Source: Propionicimonas paludicola
GTDB taxonomy: Bacteria > Actinomycetota > Actinomycetes > Propionibacteriales > Propionibacteriaceae
Direction: 5' to 3'
Length of the DNA: 64,000 nt
NCBI RefSeq assembly: GCF_002563675.1
Contig: NZ_PDJC01000001.1
Coordinates: 1,922,001 to 1,986,000 of the forward strand
The notes under the pieces: model-generated
The model's input: only the letters and a program-made list of their open reading frames with translations
The model's database searches: none
What the model was told of the DNA's origin: nothing
Shown: positions 25,579 to 34,544 of the stretch, one piece after another
How positions within the stretch are numbered: position 1 is the first letter of the stretch
Layout of the letters: every line of letters begins with the position of its first letter
Position numbers and translations under genes: made by a program

Positions 25579-26727
25579 TCATTCTGCGCTGCGGAGGTGG
25601 CGTCGGGCGAAGACCCACGCACCCAGGACGAAGAAGCCGACCGACAGCAGGCTCAGCATGGTCAGCTCATAGCCGATGTTCGTCGAACCGTAGGTGATCA
25701 GGGAGTTCAGTGCGTTCACCGCATGCCGGGGCGGCAGGATGTCGAGCAGGTTCACGTCCTGGCCACCGATCCGGAACAGGACGAAGCCGCGGACCGGGAA
25801 CATCGATCCGGACAGGAACATGTTCACCCCGAACGGGAAGTTGGCCAGCAGAAAAGCCTGGGTGACCGTCCGGCAGAAGGCACCGACGATCAGCCCCATC
25901 CCGATCACCGAGAGGCTGGTCAGCAGCCACACCACCAGGATCAGCGGGATCGAGCCGGCCGGGCGGAAGCCCAGCGCACAGGCCACCCCCAAGCTGGCCG
26001 CCCCGGCCCCAACCCCGAGAACCGCCTGGACGATGGTGATGCCCGCCAGGAGCTCGCGCGCCTTCAGCGGCGTCCTCACCAGCCGATGCAGCGTGCCGGC
26101 CTCGACTTCCTGCGCCACGCTGGATGCGGCGGTGAAGATGATCAGCCCGATCGCGAAGATCAGCACGCCGGGGACGTAGGACTCGAACTCGGTCCGGGTA
26201 GCCGAACCGCCGAGGGCCACTTCCTTCAGTTCGACCACCGGCGCCCTGGCGGTCAGGTGACTCAGTTCCTTGCTGATCGCCTCGTGCACCATGATCGCGG
26301 CGACCGGATACTGCGGGTTGCTGAGATCGCCGCCGAGTGTCACCGGGATGCCGACGCTGGGATCCGTGGTGGCCCGCTGGGCCATCTTCGCGAACCCGGC
26401 GGGCAGCTCGACGAAGGCCACGGCGCGCCTGCTCTCCACCTCGGCACGGGCGGAGTCGACATCGTCGGCCAGCGTGACGGCAAGGATCGGAGCTCCGGTG
26501 TCGTAGCGGAGGTTCTGCATCGACGCGATCACCGCCGACTGCAGCTCCTGATCCGGCCCAGCGGCCGGGCTGACCACCGCGATCGGATAGGACGTCGATC
26601 CGCCCGCAGGGAAGAACAACCAGATCAGAGCGACGAAGAACGGGCCCAAGATCAGAGCCAGCAGCGGCAGCAGCGGGTTACGCGCCAGCTCGCGCGCCGA
26701 CTTGGTGGCGATGGTGAAGGTTCTCAT
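25579..26727 (-). CDS. ABC-2 type exporter permease
   Basis: Membrane subunit of 382 residues. It has an N-terminal helix (about 20-42), a long extracytoplasmic domain (about 45-175), then five helices in the last 200 residues, the topology of ABC-2 permeases such as YhgE/DrrB/YbhR relatives. The segment RLVRTPLKARELLAG after the second helix is the coupling element. Its start overlaps the ATPase stop by four bases. With the TetR gene ahead of both, it forms a three-gene operon, probably for efflux of a toxic or signalling lipophile; the substrate is unknown. Confidence 0.86.
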   Translation of the reverse strand: MRTFTIATKSARELARNPLLPLLALILGPFFVALIWLFFPAGGSTSYPIAVVSPAAGPDQELQSAVIASMQNLRYDTGAPILAVTLADDVDSARAEVESRRAVAFVELPAGFAKMAQRATTDPSVGIPVTLGGDLSNPQYPVAAIMVHEAISKELSHLTARAPVVELKEVALGGSATRTEFESYVPGVLIFAIGLIIFTAASSVAQEVEAGTLHRLVRTPLKARELLAGITIVQAVLGVGAGAASLGVACALGFRPAGSIPLILVVWLLTSLSVIGMGLIVGAFCRTVTQAFLLANFPFGVNMFLSGSMFPVRGFVLFRIGGQDVNLLDILPPRHAVNALNSLITYGSTNIGYELTMLSLLSVGFFVLGAWVFARRHLRSAE

Positions 26728-27644
26728 CCGCGCAGGCTCCGTCCGGTGAGCGTCAAGAACACGTCCTCCAGGTTCGCCGGGCGGCTGCGCACCGACGTGA
26801 CGGGAACGCCGAGCCGCTCCAGCCTGGCCAAGATGGCACCGAGCGCCTCTCCACTGTGCGCCAGCCGCAGCCGGATCCCGTCGCTGCGCTCCTCGAGCGG
26901 CTCGAGGAGCGCCACGCCGTCCAGGCCGCGACGCAGTTCGTCCGGGTCACCGATCAGATCCACCTCGTCGCCCAGGTCATAGCGGGACACCAGCTCGGCC
27001 GGAGTTCCTTCGGCCAGGACCGTGCCGTGGTCGATGATGATCACCTGATCAGCGACTCGCTCCACCTCGGCGATGTCGTGTGAGGTGAGCAGGACGCCGT
27101 GATCCTGGGCCAGCTCGGCGATCAGCTCGCGGACCATGGCTCGACTCTGCGGGTCCAGCCCGGCTTCAGGCTCGTCGAAGACCAGGATCGGTGGGTCGTT
27201 CACCATAGCCAGGGCCAGATTGAGGCGCCGCTTCATGCCACCGGAGAGCGTCTCGGCCCGAGCTGAGCTCTTCGCGGTCAGTCCGAGTCGCTCCAGCAGC
27301 TCGGCCGCTCGCAACCGCGCCGCCGGTCGGGGCAGGCCGTACAACCGTCCGACCATCACCAGCTGCTCTGCGCAACCAAGCTTCGGCCAGAACTCCAGCG
27401 CCTGCGGGCAGAGGCCGACGACCCGGCGCAGCCGGGCAGGATCGGCCACGACGTCGTCGAACCTGATCCGGCCGGCGTCGGGAACCGTCGAGCCGGAGAT
27501 CATGTCGATCGTGGTGGTCTTGCCGGCACCGTTCGGCCCGAGCAATGCGAGCACCTGGCCGGGGGCGATCTTGAGATCAACCTCAGACACTGCGGTGAGG
27601 TCGCCATAGCGCCGAGTCAGACCTGTCGCTTCAACAACGGTCAT
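26724..27644 (-). CDS. ABC-2 type exporter ATPase
   Basis: ATPase of 306 residues. Walker A GPNGAGKT is at 36-43, signature LSGGM at 133-137, Walker B ILVFDEP at 153-159 followed by AGLD, and switch His in TSHDIAEVE near 190. The C-terminal extension of about 90 residues is typical of DrrA/NodI-type ATPases of drug or polymer exporters. The start overlaps the TetR stop by four bases and the stop overlaps the permease start, so the operon is tightly coupled. Confidence 0.9.
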   Translation of the reverse strand: MTVVEATGLTRRYGDLTAVSEVDLKIAPGQVLALLGPNGAGKTTTIDMISGSTVPDAGRIRFDDVVADPARLRRVVGLCPQALEFWPKLGCAEQLVMVGRLYGLPRPAARLRAAELLERLGLTAKSSARAETLSGGMKRRLNLALAMVNDPPILVFDEPEAGLDPQSRAMVRELIAELAQDHGVLLTSHDIAEVERVADQVIIIDHGTVLAEGTPAELVSRYDLGDEVDLIGDPDELRRGLDGVALLEPLEERSDGIRLRLAHSGEALGAILARLERLGVPVTSVRSRPANLEDVFLTLTGRSLRG

Positions 27645-28330
27645 GACAGCCCCCTCACCAGGGTGTCGATCGCCGCCGCGATGGTGTCGGCCGCCGGAGT
27701 GGAGCCCGGCAGCAAGTAGCCACCCAGGTGCGGCAGGAGGGATGCATCCACGATGGCCGAAAGTGCGCCGTGCAGGACGCTGGCCGTGACGTCCGGATCC
27801 AGATCGGCCCGGATCTCACCGCGCTCGATCGCTGCGGCGACCATGGCCGTCATCGCCTCCAGCATGGCCTCGGCGATCGGACGCACCAGGCGCAGGCTGA
27901 CTGCTGGATCACCGTCGTAGGCAGCCCGCGTGAAGTAGCGCATCACTGCCGCGTAGCTCCGCGACCACTCCACCCCGCCGGACAGCCAGGCCTCCAGGCC
28001 ATCGCGCAGCGGAAGCTTCCGAAGTTCCGGGACGAAGCTGCGCAACTCGGCCGACAGGATGCCGGCGACCAGTTCGATCGCAAAGTCGACGACCACCCGC
28101 TGGCTGCCGAAGTACTGGTAGAGCGAGCCCACCGAGACCCCGGCGGCCGCGGCCGTCTCCTTCAGCCGGATCCGAGCCGGGCCGCGCTCGAAGGCCTCCT
28201 CCAGGATCGCCACGGTGATCGCCTGCTGCCGACTGTGCTCCAGTCGGCGGAAAGTCGCCGTGACCAGCCCTGCCCGTTCGAACTCACGGACCGCATCGGG
28301 GGTCAGTATCCCGCCATCGTCATGAACCAC
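27641..28330 (-). CDS. TetR family repressor of the ABC-2 exporter
   Basis: Regulator of 229 residues. The N-terminal DNA-binding domain (about 28-75) contains the TetR helix-turn-helix (IRLKETAAAAGVSVGSLYQYF). The C-terminal ligand domain is unassigned. It leads the operon with the ATPase and permease genes, and twin palindromes overlap its promoter and start, indicating autorepression relieved by an exporter substrate. The GTG at 28330 is chosen because TAGCAT lies six bases upstream, between the two palindromes. Confidence 0.9.
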   Translation of the reverse strand: MVHDDGGILTPDAVREFERAGLVTATFRRLEHSRQQAITVAILEEAFERGPARIRLKETAAAAGVSVGSLYQYFGSQRVVVDFAIELVAGILSAELRSFVPELRKLPLRDGLEAWLSGGVEWSRSYAAVMRYFTRAAYDGDPAVSLRLVRPIAEAMLEAMTAMVAAAIERGEIRADLDPDVTASVLHGALSAIVDASLLPHLGGYLLPGSTPAADTIAAAIDTLVRGLS

Positions 28331-28362
28331 AGGTTCATGCTATATGAATCTGCAGTTCATAT
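28321..28362. promoter_or_regulatory. twin TetR operators and -10 box
   Basis: Two copies of ATGAAY-N5-GTTCAT lie at 28322-28338 and 28344-28360, centres 22 bases apart. The first extends to CATGAACC-ACA-GGTTCATG (28321-28339), the second to ATATGAA-N7-TTCATAT (28342-28362). The reverse-strand -10 hexamer TAGCAT (28337-28342) lies between them, six bases before the tetR GTG, so binding would block transcription. Confidence 0.75.
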
Positions 28363-28434
28363 CCGGGATCAACAGAAACGAACGAAGAGGACAGGCTCGA
28401 CACACCCAGGCTGCGCGTCGATGGGAATCGGCGA

Positions 28435-29229
28435 TCAGCCCTTCGGGGTTTGCTCCGAGCTGGAGGACGGCGAGCCGGGAGCGCTGGGGGTCACCGGAGG
28501 TACCTCCGGGGCGGCAGCGACGGGCTGGGTGCCGTCCGGCTGTCCGTAGCCGGGAGTCGGCTGCGGGTAGCCCTGCTCGGGGTAGGGCTGCGGGTAGCCG
28601 GCCGGCGGGAAGCCGGGTTGCGGGTAGGCCTGCTGCGGATAGCCGGGCTGCGGGTAGCCCTGCGGATAGCCGGGCTGTTGGGGATAGCCGTAGCCGGGCT
28701 GCTGAGCGGTCCAACCAGCGTCGAACTGCGCGGCGCGGGCGCCCGGCATGGTGGCCACCAGACCACGGGCCTGGCCGGCCACCTTGTGCTCAGCGAGCAC
28801 CTCGTACTTGGTGGCGATGGTTTGGGAGACCGAAGTGAAGTCCCGCTTGCCGCGGGCCGCCCAGTAGGAGATGGCCGACATCACCACGCCCACGAAGATG
28901 CCGATCAGCAGGGCGTAGACGATGATCACGATCGGGTTGGCCGCAGCCTCCTGGACGAAGAGCATCATCAGCAGGCTGATCATGATGCCGGTGGTGACGC
29001 CGTTCTGGACGCCGGCCAGCATTACCGTCCCCCAGTTGCGGCGGCCGAGCACGCGCTCCACCGAGCGCAACTCCGTGCCGACAATGGCCAGGTGCTGCAC
29101 CGGGAACTTCTGGTCGGCCAGGAAGTCGACGACCCGCTGGGCATCGTCATAGGTGTTGTACACGCCGACCGACTGCGGATACTCCAGCTGGAACAGACTG
29201 CTCAGCTTGGGCGACATCGACTGGGTCAT
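28435..29229 (-). CDS. general stress protein 17M (YflT)-domain membrane protein with PGYPQ tail
   Basis: Protein of 264 residues in three parts: a YflT/general-stress domain (about 15-70, [20 protein letters not shown]), two membrane helices (about 74-95 and 100-125), and a cytoplasmic tail whose last 100 residues repeat PGYPQ-like units. Such proteins are induced by stress in actinobacteria, sometimes misannotated as magnesium transporters; the function is unknown. The ATG overlaps the stop of the citE-like gene by four bases, making it the second gene of that operon. Confidence 0.78.
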   Translation of the reverse strand: MTQSMSPKLSSLFQLEYPQSVGVYNTYDDAQRVVDFLADQKFPVQHLAIVGTELRSVERVLGRRNWGTVMLAGVQNGVTTGIMISLLMMLFVQEAAANPIVIIVYALLIGIFVGVVMSAISYWAARGKRDFTSVSQTIATKYEVLAEHKVAGQARGLVATMPGARAAQFDAGWTAQQPGYGYPQQPGYPQGYPQPGYPQQAYPQPGFPPAGYPQPYPEQGYPQPTPGYGQPDGTQPVAAAPEVPPVTPSAPGSPSSSSEQTPKG

Positions 29230-30167
29230 GACGAGACCTCCATCCCGGCGGCCCGACCCCGGGCCAGAATCGCTGCGGCGAGCTTCACGCCCGCTTCGTC
29301 CACCATCTCATCATCCACCACGATCGCCCCGACTGAGCCGTGTCCCTGGCCGATCGCCTGGGCATAAGAACTCATGATTCGCTGAGCTCGTTCGAAGTCG
29401 GACGTCTTGGGCGAGAACACCTCGTTGCCGGCGTCGACCTGTGCTGGATGCAGTACCCACTTGCCGTCGTAGCCAAGCGCCGCCGACAGCTGCGCGGAGC
29501 GGCGGAAACCGTCCACGTCGCGAATCGCCACAAAGGGGCCGTCGATGGCCTGCAGGCCATGCGCCCGGGCCGCCACCAGGATCGACATCAGGACGTGGTG
29601 GAAGGCATCGGCCGGGTATCCGTCCGGCTGGGCACCGACGTTCAGCCCGCCCATGCCGAGGCTGGCCATGAAGTCGCCGGGCCCGAACACCAGGGACGCC
29701 AACCGCGGGCTGGCCGCGGCGATCTCGGCCACGTGCAGCAGGCCGACGGCGTCCTCGATCTGCACCTCCAGGCCGATCCGGCCGACCTCGAGTCCGGCGT
29801 TGTGCTCGACCTGGGTGAGCAGGAGGTCCAGCGCCTTCACCTGGGCGGCCGAGGTGGTCTTGGGCAGCACCAGTGCGTCGATCATGGCGCCGGCTCCGGT
29901 GACCACCTCGATCACGTCGCCGTAGGTCCACGGGCTCTCCCAGCCGTTCACCCGGACGGTGACCAGCCGGGCCGTGAAGCCGGCCGGAGCGAGCAGTGCG
30001 TCGACGATCCGGCGCCGCGACTCCACCTTCACGGCGGGCGCAACGGCGTCCTCAAGATCCAGGAAGAGCCCGTCGACGCCCAGCGTCCGAGCCTTGTCGA
30101 TGAACCGGTCCGAAGAGCCGGGGACGGCCAAGATCGTGCGGCGGGGGAGGTCGCGAGAGTTCGTCAC
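29226..30167 (-). CDS. citE: HpcH/HpaI aldolase, CitE-like acyl-CoA lyase
   Basis: TIM-barrel lyase or thioesterase of 313 residues related to the citrate lyase beta subunit. Magnesium ligands fit Glu in [10 protein letters not shown] (near 155) and Asp in [11 protein letters not shown] (near 190). An Arg in [12 protein letters not shown] (near 9) is the N-terminal substrate contact of the family. No citrate lyase alpha or gamma subunit is nearby, so the substrate is probably malyl-, citramalyl- or hydroxymethylglutaryl-CoA, as in mycobacterial CitE. The GTG at 30167 has a -10 hexamer six bases upstream. It is followed by the stress-protein gene. Confidence 0.83.
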   Translation of the reverse strand: MTNSRDLPRRTILAVPGSSDRFIDKARTLGVDGLFLDLEDAVAPAVKVESRRRIVDALLAPAGFTARLVTVRVNGWESPWTYGDVIEVVTGAGAMIDALVLPKTTSAAQVKALDLLLTQVEHNAGLEVGRIGLEVQIEDAVGLLHVAEIAAASPRLASLVFGPGDFMASLGMGGLNVGAQPDGYPADAFHHVLMSILVAARAHGLQAIDGPFVAIRDVDGFRRSAQLSAALGYDGKWVLHPAQVDAGNEVFSPKTSDFERAQRIMSSYAQAIGQGHGSVGAIVVDDEMVDEAGVKLAAAILARGRAAGMEVSS

Positions 30168-30173
30168 CGGGCC

Positions 30174-30179
30174 AGCCTA
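30174..30179 (-). promoter_or_regulatory. -10 hexamer of the citE-like gene (leaderless)
   Basis: TAGGCT on the reverse strand, six bases before the GTG at 30167; no ribosome site. Confidence 0.5.
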
Positions 30180-30232
30180 TGCCAGCGAACCGGCCCTCTT
30201 CCTCGGCAACGGCTGAGCGTTCGCTGTGAGCG

Positions 30233-31381
30233 TCAGCTGACCGGAGTCAGGCCCAGTTTGCGCCCGGCCAGGCTGGGCCGACGAGCCACGATCCGCTGGG
30301 CCAGACCGGTCAGCGCCTGGGCCGCCGGACGGGTGGGATCGGTGGCCACCAGCGGCAGCCCGTCATCACCACCGGCCGACACGGCCGGATCCATCGGCAC
30401 CTCGGCCAGCAGCGGGACGTCGTAGCCGAGCCGCTTGGTCAGGGTCGCGGCCACCTCGGCACCACCACCGGTACCGAAGACGGCCACCCGCTGGGTCTCC
30501 CCGTGCGAGCAGGTCACCTCAAGGTAGGCCATATTCTCCACGACGCCGAGCACCTTCTGGTCCAGCATCGAGGCCATCGTCCCGGCCCGCTCGGCCACCT
30601 CTGCGGCAGCCTGCTGCGGAGTGGTGACGACCAGCACCTCGGCATTGGGCAGCTTCTGGCCCAGCGAGAGCGCCACATCGCCGGTGCCTGGCGGCAGGTC
30701 GACGATCAGGTAGTCCAGATCGCCCCAGTACACGTCGGCCAGGAACTGCTGCAGGGCGCGATCCAGGATCGGGCCACGCCAGGCGATCACCTGGTCGCGA
30801 GACTCCTTCATCATCCCGATGCTGATCACCTTCAGGCCCATGGTCGGCACCGGCAGGATCATGCCGTCCACCGAGGTCGGCCAGGACTCCATCAGGCCCA
30901 GCATCTGCGGGATCGAGTGGCCGTAGATGTCGGCGTCCAGGACGCCCACCGAACGGCCCTCGTTGGCCAGGGCCATGGCCAGGTTCACCGTGACCGAGCT
31001 CTTGCCCACCCCGCCCTTGCCGGAGGCCACCAGGATCACCTGGGTAGTCGAGTCGGCCTTGCTGAACGGGATGTCCCGCTCATTGGCACCACCGCGCAGC
31101 TTGCGCTTGAGCTCGGTCCGCTGCTCGTCGTTCATGGCCGACATGGTCAGGTTGACTCCGCTGATCCCCGGCACCGAGGTGACCTTCTCGCGGACGTCGG
31201 ACTCGATGGTGTTCGCCATCGGACAGCCGGTGATGGTCAGCAGGATGGTCAGCGAGGCGACGCCGGCCTCGTCCACGCTCAGCGCGTCCACCATGTCGAG
31301 CTCGGTGATCGGACGATGGATCTCCGGGTCGATGACGGTGGCCAGGGCAGCGTTGACAGCGGCTACGAGTTCGGTGGACAT
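30233..31381 (-). CDS. mrp: Mrp/NBP35 family iron-sulfur carrier ATPase
   Basis: P-loop protein of 382 residues thought to deliver iron-sulfur clusters. Residues 1-90 are a MIP18/DUF59 domain with Cys53 in TGCPM. The deviant Walker motif GKGGVGKS is at 121-128. The usual C-terminal CxxC that bridges a cluster is reduced to one cysteine (VTCSHGE), so cluster binding may differ. A related gene in M. tuberculosis (Rv1229c) has the same neighbours. The ATG at 31381 has a -10 hexamer seven bases upstream. Confidence 0.92.
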   Translation of the reverse strand: MSTELVAAVNAALATVIDPEIHRPITELDMVDALSVDEAGVASLTILLTITGCPMANTIESDVREKVTSVPGISGVNLTMSAMNDEQRTELKRKLRGGANERDIPFSKADSTTQVILVASGKGGVGKSSVTVNLAMALANEGRSVGVLDADIYGHSIPQMLGLMESWPTSVDGMILPVPTMGLKVISIGMMKESRDQVIAWRGPILDRALQQFLADVYWGDLDYLIVDLPPGTGDVALSLGQKLPNAEVLVVTTPQQAAAEVAERAGTMASMLDQKVLGVVENMAYLEVTCSHGETQRVAVFGTGGGAEVAATLTKRLGYDVPLLAEVPMDPAVSAGGDDGLPLVATDPTRPAAQALTGLAQRIVARRPSLAGRKLGLTPVS

Positions 31382-31388
31382 GGCGTCT

Positions 31389-31394
31389 ACCTTA
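31389..31394 (-). promoter_or_regulatory. -10 hexamer of mrp (leaderless)
   Basis: TAAGGT on the reverse strand, seven bases before the ATG at 31381. Confidence 0.5.
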
Positions 31395-31453
31395 CGACGG
31401 CCGATAGCCGGCGACCCAATACCCCTGGTGGTTTGGGCAAGCGTGCAGCCGCA

Positions 31454-31942
31454 CTACTTGGCCGGTCTCTCCTGCTCGGGATCCTCGCTCAACTCGGCCA
31501 GCAGATCACGCAACTCCGAGCGAATGAAGTCGCGGGTGGCGACGTCGTTCATCCGCATCCGCAGCGAGGCGATCTCGCGGGCCAGGAAGTCCATGTCGGC
31601 CCGGGACTGGGCGGCCACCTGACGGTCGTGCTCGAGGCTGACCCGGTCGCGGGCTTCCTGCCGGTTCTGCGCCAACAGGATCAGCGGGGCGGCGTAGGAG
31701 GCCTGCAGGGACAGCGCCAAGGTCAGGAAGGCGAACGGCCAGCGGTCCGGAGCGTTCGGGTCGTTGACGTTCCAGATCAGCCAGATGATGATCACGATCG
31801 TCATCCAGATGATGAAGTTCGCGGTGCCCATCCAGCGGGCGAAGGTCTCCGCGAAGCTGCCGAAGGTGTCCTGATCCATCCGCAGCCGGGGCAGCCAGGC
31901 TGAGCGCCGGCCCGGAGTATCCAGACGATCCTGCTTAGCCAT
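31454..31942 (-). CDS. DUF1003 membrane protein
   Basis: Protein of 162 residues. Two membrane helices (about 38-58 and 65-88, FIIWMTIVIIIWLIWN and ALSLQASYAAPLILLAQNRQ) are joined by NVNDPNAPDRWPF, the DUF1003 signature. A coiled C-terminal region follows (about 95-155). The function is unknown. Its start overlaps the end of the CBS/MgtE-N gene by eight bases, and the two are neighbours in many actinomycetes, hinting at a shared role in metal homeostasis. Confidence 0.88.
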   Translation of the reverse strand: MAKQDRLDTPGRRSAWLPRLRMDQDTFGSFAETFARWMGTANFIIWMTIVIIIWLIWNVNDPNAPDRWPFAFLTLALSLQASYAAPLILLAQNRQEARDRVSLEHDRQVAAQSRADMDFLAREIASLRMRMNDVATRDFIRSELRDLLAELSEDPEQERPAK

Positions 31943-33200
31943 TGCTCACCTCCACATCCAGTCGGTCCAGCTGCACCCCGCGCCAGTCATTGGGCAGGAT
32001 GTGGTCCAGCACGTCGTCAACGGTGATCGCCCCGATCAGTCGGCGATCGGCGTCCACCACGGGTGCACAGACCAAGTCATAGGTCGCGAAATATCGGCTC
32101 ACCTGGGCCACATTGCTTTGCGGGGTGAGCGGGCTGATGTCCGGGTCGATCAGGCTGGCCACCAGGATCGACGGCGGTTCGCGGAGCAGCCGCTGAATGT
32201 GGACCGCGCCCACATAGCGCCCGGTCGGAGTGTCCAGCGGCGAGCGGCAGACGAAGGCCAAGGCGGCCATGGCCGGGGTCACCTCTTCGCGACGCACTGA
32301 GGCCAGCGCGTCCGCAACAGTGGCGTCGATGCCGAGCACCACCGGCTCGGGGTTCATCAGACCACCGGCGGTGGCGGCGTCGTAGGACAGCAGGGTTCGC
32401 ACGTCCTTGGCGTCCTCGGGCTCCATTCGCTGCAGAATCGTCTCGGCCAGAGTCGGCTCCAACTCGGCGATCAGGTCGGCCGCGTCGTCAGGATCCATCT
32501 CCTCCAGGACGTCCGCTGCTCGCTCGGTGTCCATGGCCGCAATCACGTCGACCTGCTCGTCCTCGGGCAACTCCTCCAGCGCCTCGGCCAGCCGGTCGTC
32601 GTCCATGGCCTCGACCACAGCGGCACGCAAGCCCGGATCCATGTCGTGCAGCTCTCGGGCCACGTCGGCGGGCTTCAGTTCCGACAGCCGCATCACCTGC
32701 TGCTCGGCGTCACGGGGAGCCGGACGATCCAGGAAGTCGGGCACCTCGGACCAGTCGACGATGGTGACATGGCTGCGCTGGAAGGGACGCCGGTCGGCCT
32801 GCCGCAGCGCCACCTCGGCCAACTCCCAGTCCCGGCCGCGAGTGTGCCGGATGCCGACGTCGAAGATCGTCTCCGGGACCGGCGAATCGGCACGCTGGAC
32901 GGTGCGGTCGAACAGCTGATCGGCGACCAGCATCTCGCGGTCGCGCACCTCGAAGCGGCGCGTGTTCACCAGGCCGGAAATGATCACCTGGTTCGGGTCG
33001 ACCGACCGCACCCGCTCCATCGGGAAGAAGATGCGTCGCAAGGCGAAGAGCTCGACGACCAGCCCTTTCACCTTGGGCGGTCTATTGCCGGAACGATTCT
33101 GGATGACAACGTCACGAACCTTGCCCACCTGCTCCCCGTTCGGGTCGAGCATGGGCAGCCCCCTGATCCTCGAAACGAAGATCGATGAAGTCGCAGTCAC
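31935..33200 (-). CDS. PRC-barrel, MgtE N-domain and CBS-pair protein
   Basis: Soluble regulator-like protein of 421 residues. It has two PRC-barrel-like segments at the N terminus (about 8-150), an MgtE intracellular helical domain (about 180-285, with LHDMDPGLRAAVVEAMDDDR and ADVLEEMDPDDAADL repeats) and two CBS motifs (about 290-410). The MgtE membrane domain is absent, so it is not itself a channel. It may sense magnesium or adenosine nucleotides. The GTG at 33200 has a -10 hexamer six bases upstream, and it leads the operon with the DUF1003 gene. Confidence 0.85.
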   Translation of the reverse strand: MTATSSIFVSRIRGLPMLDPNGEQVGKVRDVVIQNRSGNRPPKVKGLVVELFALRRIFFPMERVRSVDPNQVIISGLVNTRRFEVRDREMLVADQLFDRTVQRADSPVPETIFDVGIRHTRGRDWELAEVALRQADRRPFQRSHVTIVDWSEVPDFLDRPAPRDAEQQVMRLSELKPADVARELHDMDPGLRAAVVEAMDDDRLAEALEELPEDEQVDVIAAMDTERAADVLEEMDPDDAADLIAELEPTLAETILQRMEPEDAKDVRTLLSYDAATAGGLMNPEPVVLGIDATVADALASVRREEVTPAMAALAFVCRSPLDTPTGRYVGAVHIQRLLREPPSILVASLIDPDISPLTPQSNVAQVSRYFATYDLVCAPVVDADRRLIGAITVDDVLDHILPNDWRGVQLDRLDVEVSNG

Positions 33201-33206
33201 GACCAG

Positions 33207-33212
33207 AGGCTA
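33207..33212 (-). promoter_or_regulatory. -10 hexamer of the CBS protein gene (leaderless)
   Basis: TAGCCT on the reverse strand, six bases before the GTG at 33200. Confidence 0.5.
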
Positions 33213-33246
33213 GCTCACTGTGAGCCGATCTGCCGCCAGCGTGGGC

Positions 33247-33630
33247 TCAGGTGGCTTCCGGGTCGAAGGCAACAGTTGACGGTGCTTCGTCCACCTCGAG
33301 CAGAACCTCGGACGGCGCCTCGGCGAGCGAGCCGGACGGGTTGAGCCCGGCCTTCACCGGCTCCAACTCCGCCTTCAGCGGCTCCAGCTCGGCCTGGACC
33401 GGCTCGATCAGGTGCTTGGTGACCATTTCCCGCGGATTGCGCAGATCTAGGTCGGCGAACTCCGGCCCGAGTTCGGCCTGCAGCCGTCCGGTGGCGTCGT
33501 TGGCGATCGTGCGCAGATAGCGGACGATCCGGCCGGACTTCCGGGCCAGTTCAGGCAGCTTCTCCGGCCCGAAGATGATGACCGCCAGGACCAGCAGGAC
33601 CAGAACCTCGCTCCAGTCCAGGTTGAACAC
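33247..33630 (-). CDS. tatB: twin-arginine translocase subunit TatB
   Basis: Component of the Tat system that exports folded proteins; TatB receives the substrate with TatC. Of 127 residues, the N-terminal helix (about 5-21, VLVLLVLAVIIFGPEKLP) ends in the FGPEKLP hinge diagnostic of TatA/B. An amphipathic helix follows (about 22-45), then an acidic tail with PVQAELEPLKAELEPVK repeats. The Glu at residue 8 of the helix is typical of TatB rather than TatA. The GTG at 33630 is the only plausible start. It lies 19 bases after dapA. TatA and TatC are not in the window. Confidence 0.9.
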   Translation of the reverse strand: MFNLDWSEVLVLLVLAVIIFGPEKLPELARKSGRIVRYLRTIANDATGRLQAELGPEFADLDLRNPREMVTKHLIEPVQAELEPLKAELEPVKAGLNPSGSLAEAPSEVLLEVDEAPSTVAFDPEAT

Positions 33631-33649
33631 GGTCGCGACTCCCCGGGTC

Positions 33650-34531
33650 CTAGAGACCGGCGGCGTCGAGCAGCGCCACGAAGGTCGCGGCCTGCTCCGG
33701 GCTGGCCGGCAGCAGCGGCTTGCGGACGCCGCCAGGCACGAATCCCCGCGCGGCCAGGCCGGCCTTCACCAGCAGACAGCCCTGAGTGGCGAACACGCCC
33801 TGATACACCGGGAGCAACTGCTGATGCAGCTCGATGGCACCCTGAACGTCCCCGGCCAGGTAGGCCTCGACCAGGGCTCGGGTGCCCCGTCCGGTGAAAT
33901 GAGTAGAGGTGCCGACCACGCCGACACCTCCCACCGATAGCAGCGGGAGGGTCATGGCGTCATCGCCGGCGTAGTAGGCCAGGCCGGTGGCCGCGATCAC
34001 CTGTGAGGAGGCCACCGGATTGCCCTTGGCGTCCTTCACCGCGACGATCCGCGGGTGGGCGGCGATCTGGATCAGGGTCGGAGTCTCCACCGGGATACCG
34101 GTGCGATGCGGGATGTCGTAGATGACGATCGGGGTGGTGGTGGCCTCGGCGACGGTGAGGAAGTGGTCGGCCACCGCGTCCTGCGGCGGACGGCTGTAGT
34201 AGGGAGTGACCACCAGCAGCCCGTCCACCCCGGCCTGCTCGGCCTGGGCCGCGAGCTCGATGGTGTGCGCGGTGTCGAAGGTGCCCACGCCGGCGATCAC
34301 CTTGGCCCGGTCCCCCACCTCGGCCACCACGGCCTGCAGCAGAGCGAGCTTCTCGGCGTCGCTGGTGGTCGGCGACTCACCAGTGGTGCCGTTGATCACC
34401 AGGGCATCGTTTCCCTGCTGATCAACCAGGTGGGCGGCCAGGCGGCGCGCCTCGTCCAGGTTCAGGGAGCCGTCGGGAGCGAACGGCGTCACCATCGCGG
34501 TGATGATCCGGCCGAAGGGCAGCGATGTCAT
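33650..34531 (-). CDS. dapA: 4-hydroxy-tetrahydrodipicolinate synthase
   Basis: First committed step of lysine and diaminopimelate synthesis: condenses pyruvate with aspartate semialdehyde. Of 293 residues, Lys166 (VAVKDAKGN) forms the Schiff base, Tyr138 (VIYDIPHRTG) relays protons with Thr50 (NGTTGESP), and Arg143 binds the substrate carboxylate. The ATG at 34531 is chosen from a -10 hexamer seven bases upstream; the in-frame extension overlaps the biotin-carrier gene. dapB is not adjacent; dapE, dapD and dapC lie 10-15 kb away in this window. Confidence 0.95.
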   Translation of the reverse strand: MTSLPFGRIITAMVTPFAPDGSLNLDEARRLAAHLVDQQGNDALVINGTTGESPTTSDAEKLALLQAVVAEVGDRAKVIAGVGTFDTAHTIELAAQAEQAGVDGLLVVTPYYSRPPQDAVADHFLTVAEATTTPIVIYDIPHRTGIPVETPTLIQIAAHPRIVAVKDAKGNPVASSQVIAATGLAYYAGDDAMTLPLLSVGGVGVVGTSTHFTGRGTRALVEAYLAGDVQGAIELHQQLLPVYQGVFATQGCLLVKAGLAARGFVPGGVRKPLLPASPEQAATFVALLDAAGL

Positions 34532-34538
34532 GACAGCC

Positions 34539-34544
34539 AGCCTA
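34539..34544 (-). promoter_or_regulatory. -10 hexamer of dapA (leaderless)
   Basis: TAGGCT on the reverse strand, seven bases before the dapA ATG. Its first three bases are the TAG stop of the biotin-carrier gene. Confidence 0.5.

Noticed and set aside
28550-28700. Short regularly spaced repeats that might look like a CRISPR or satellite array
   Set aside because: The repeats follow codon frame and encode PGYPQ units in the tail of the stress protein; there are no spacers.
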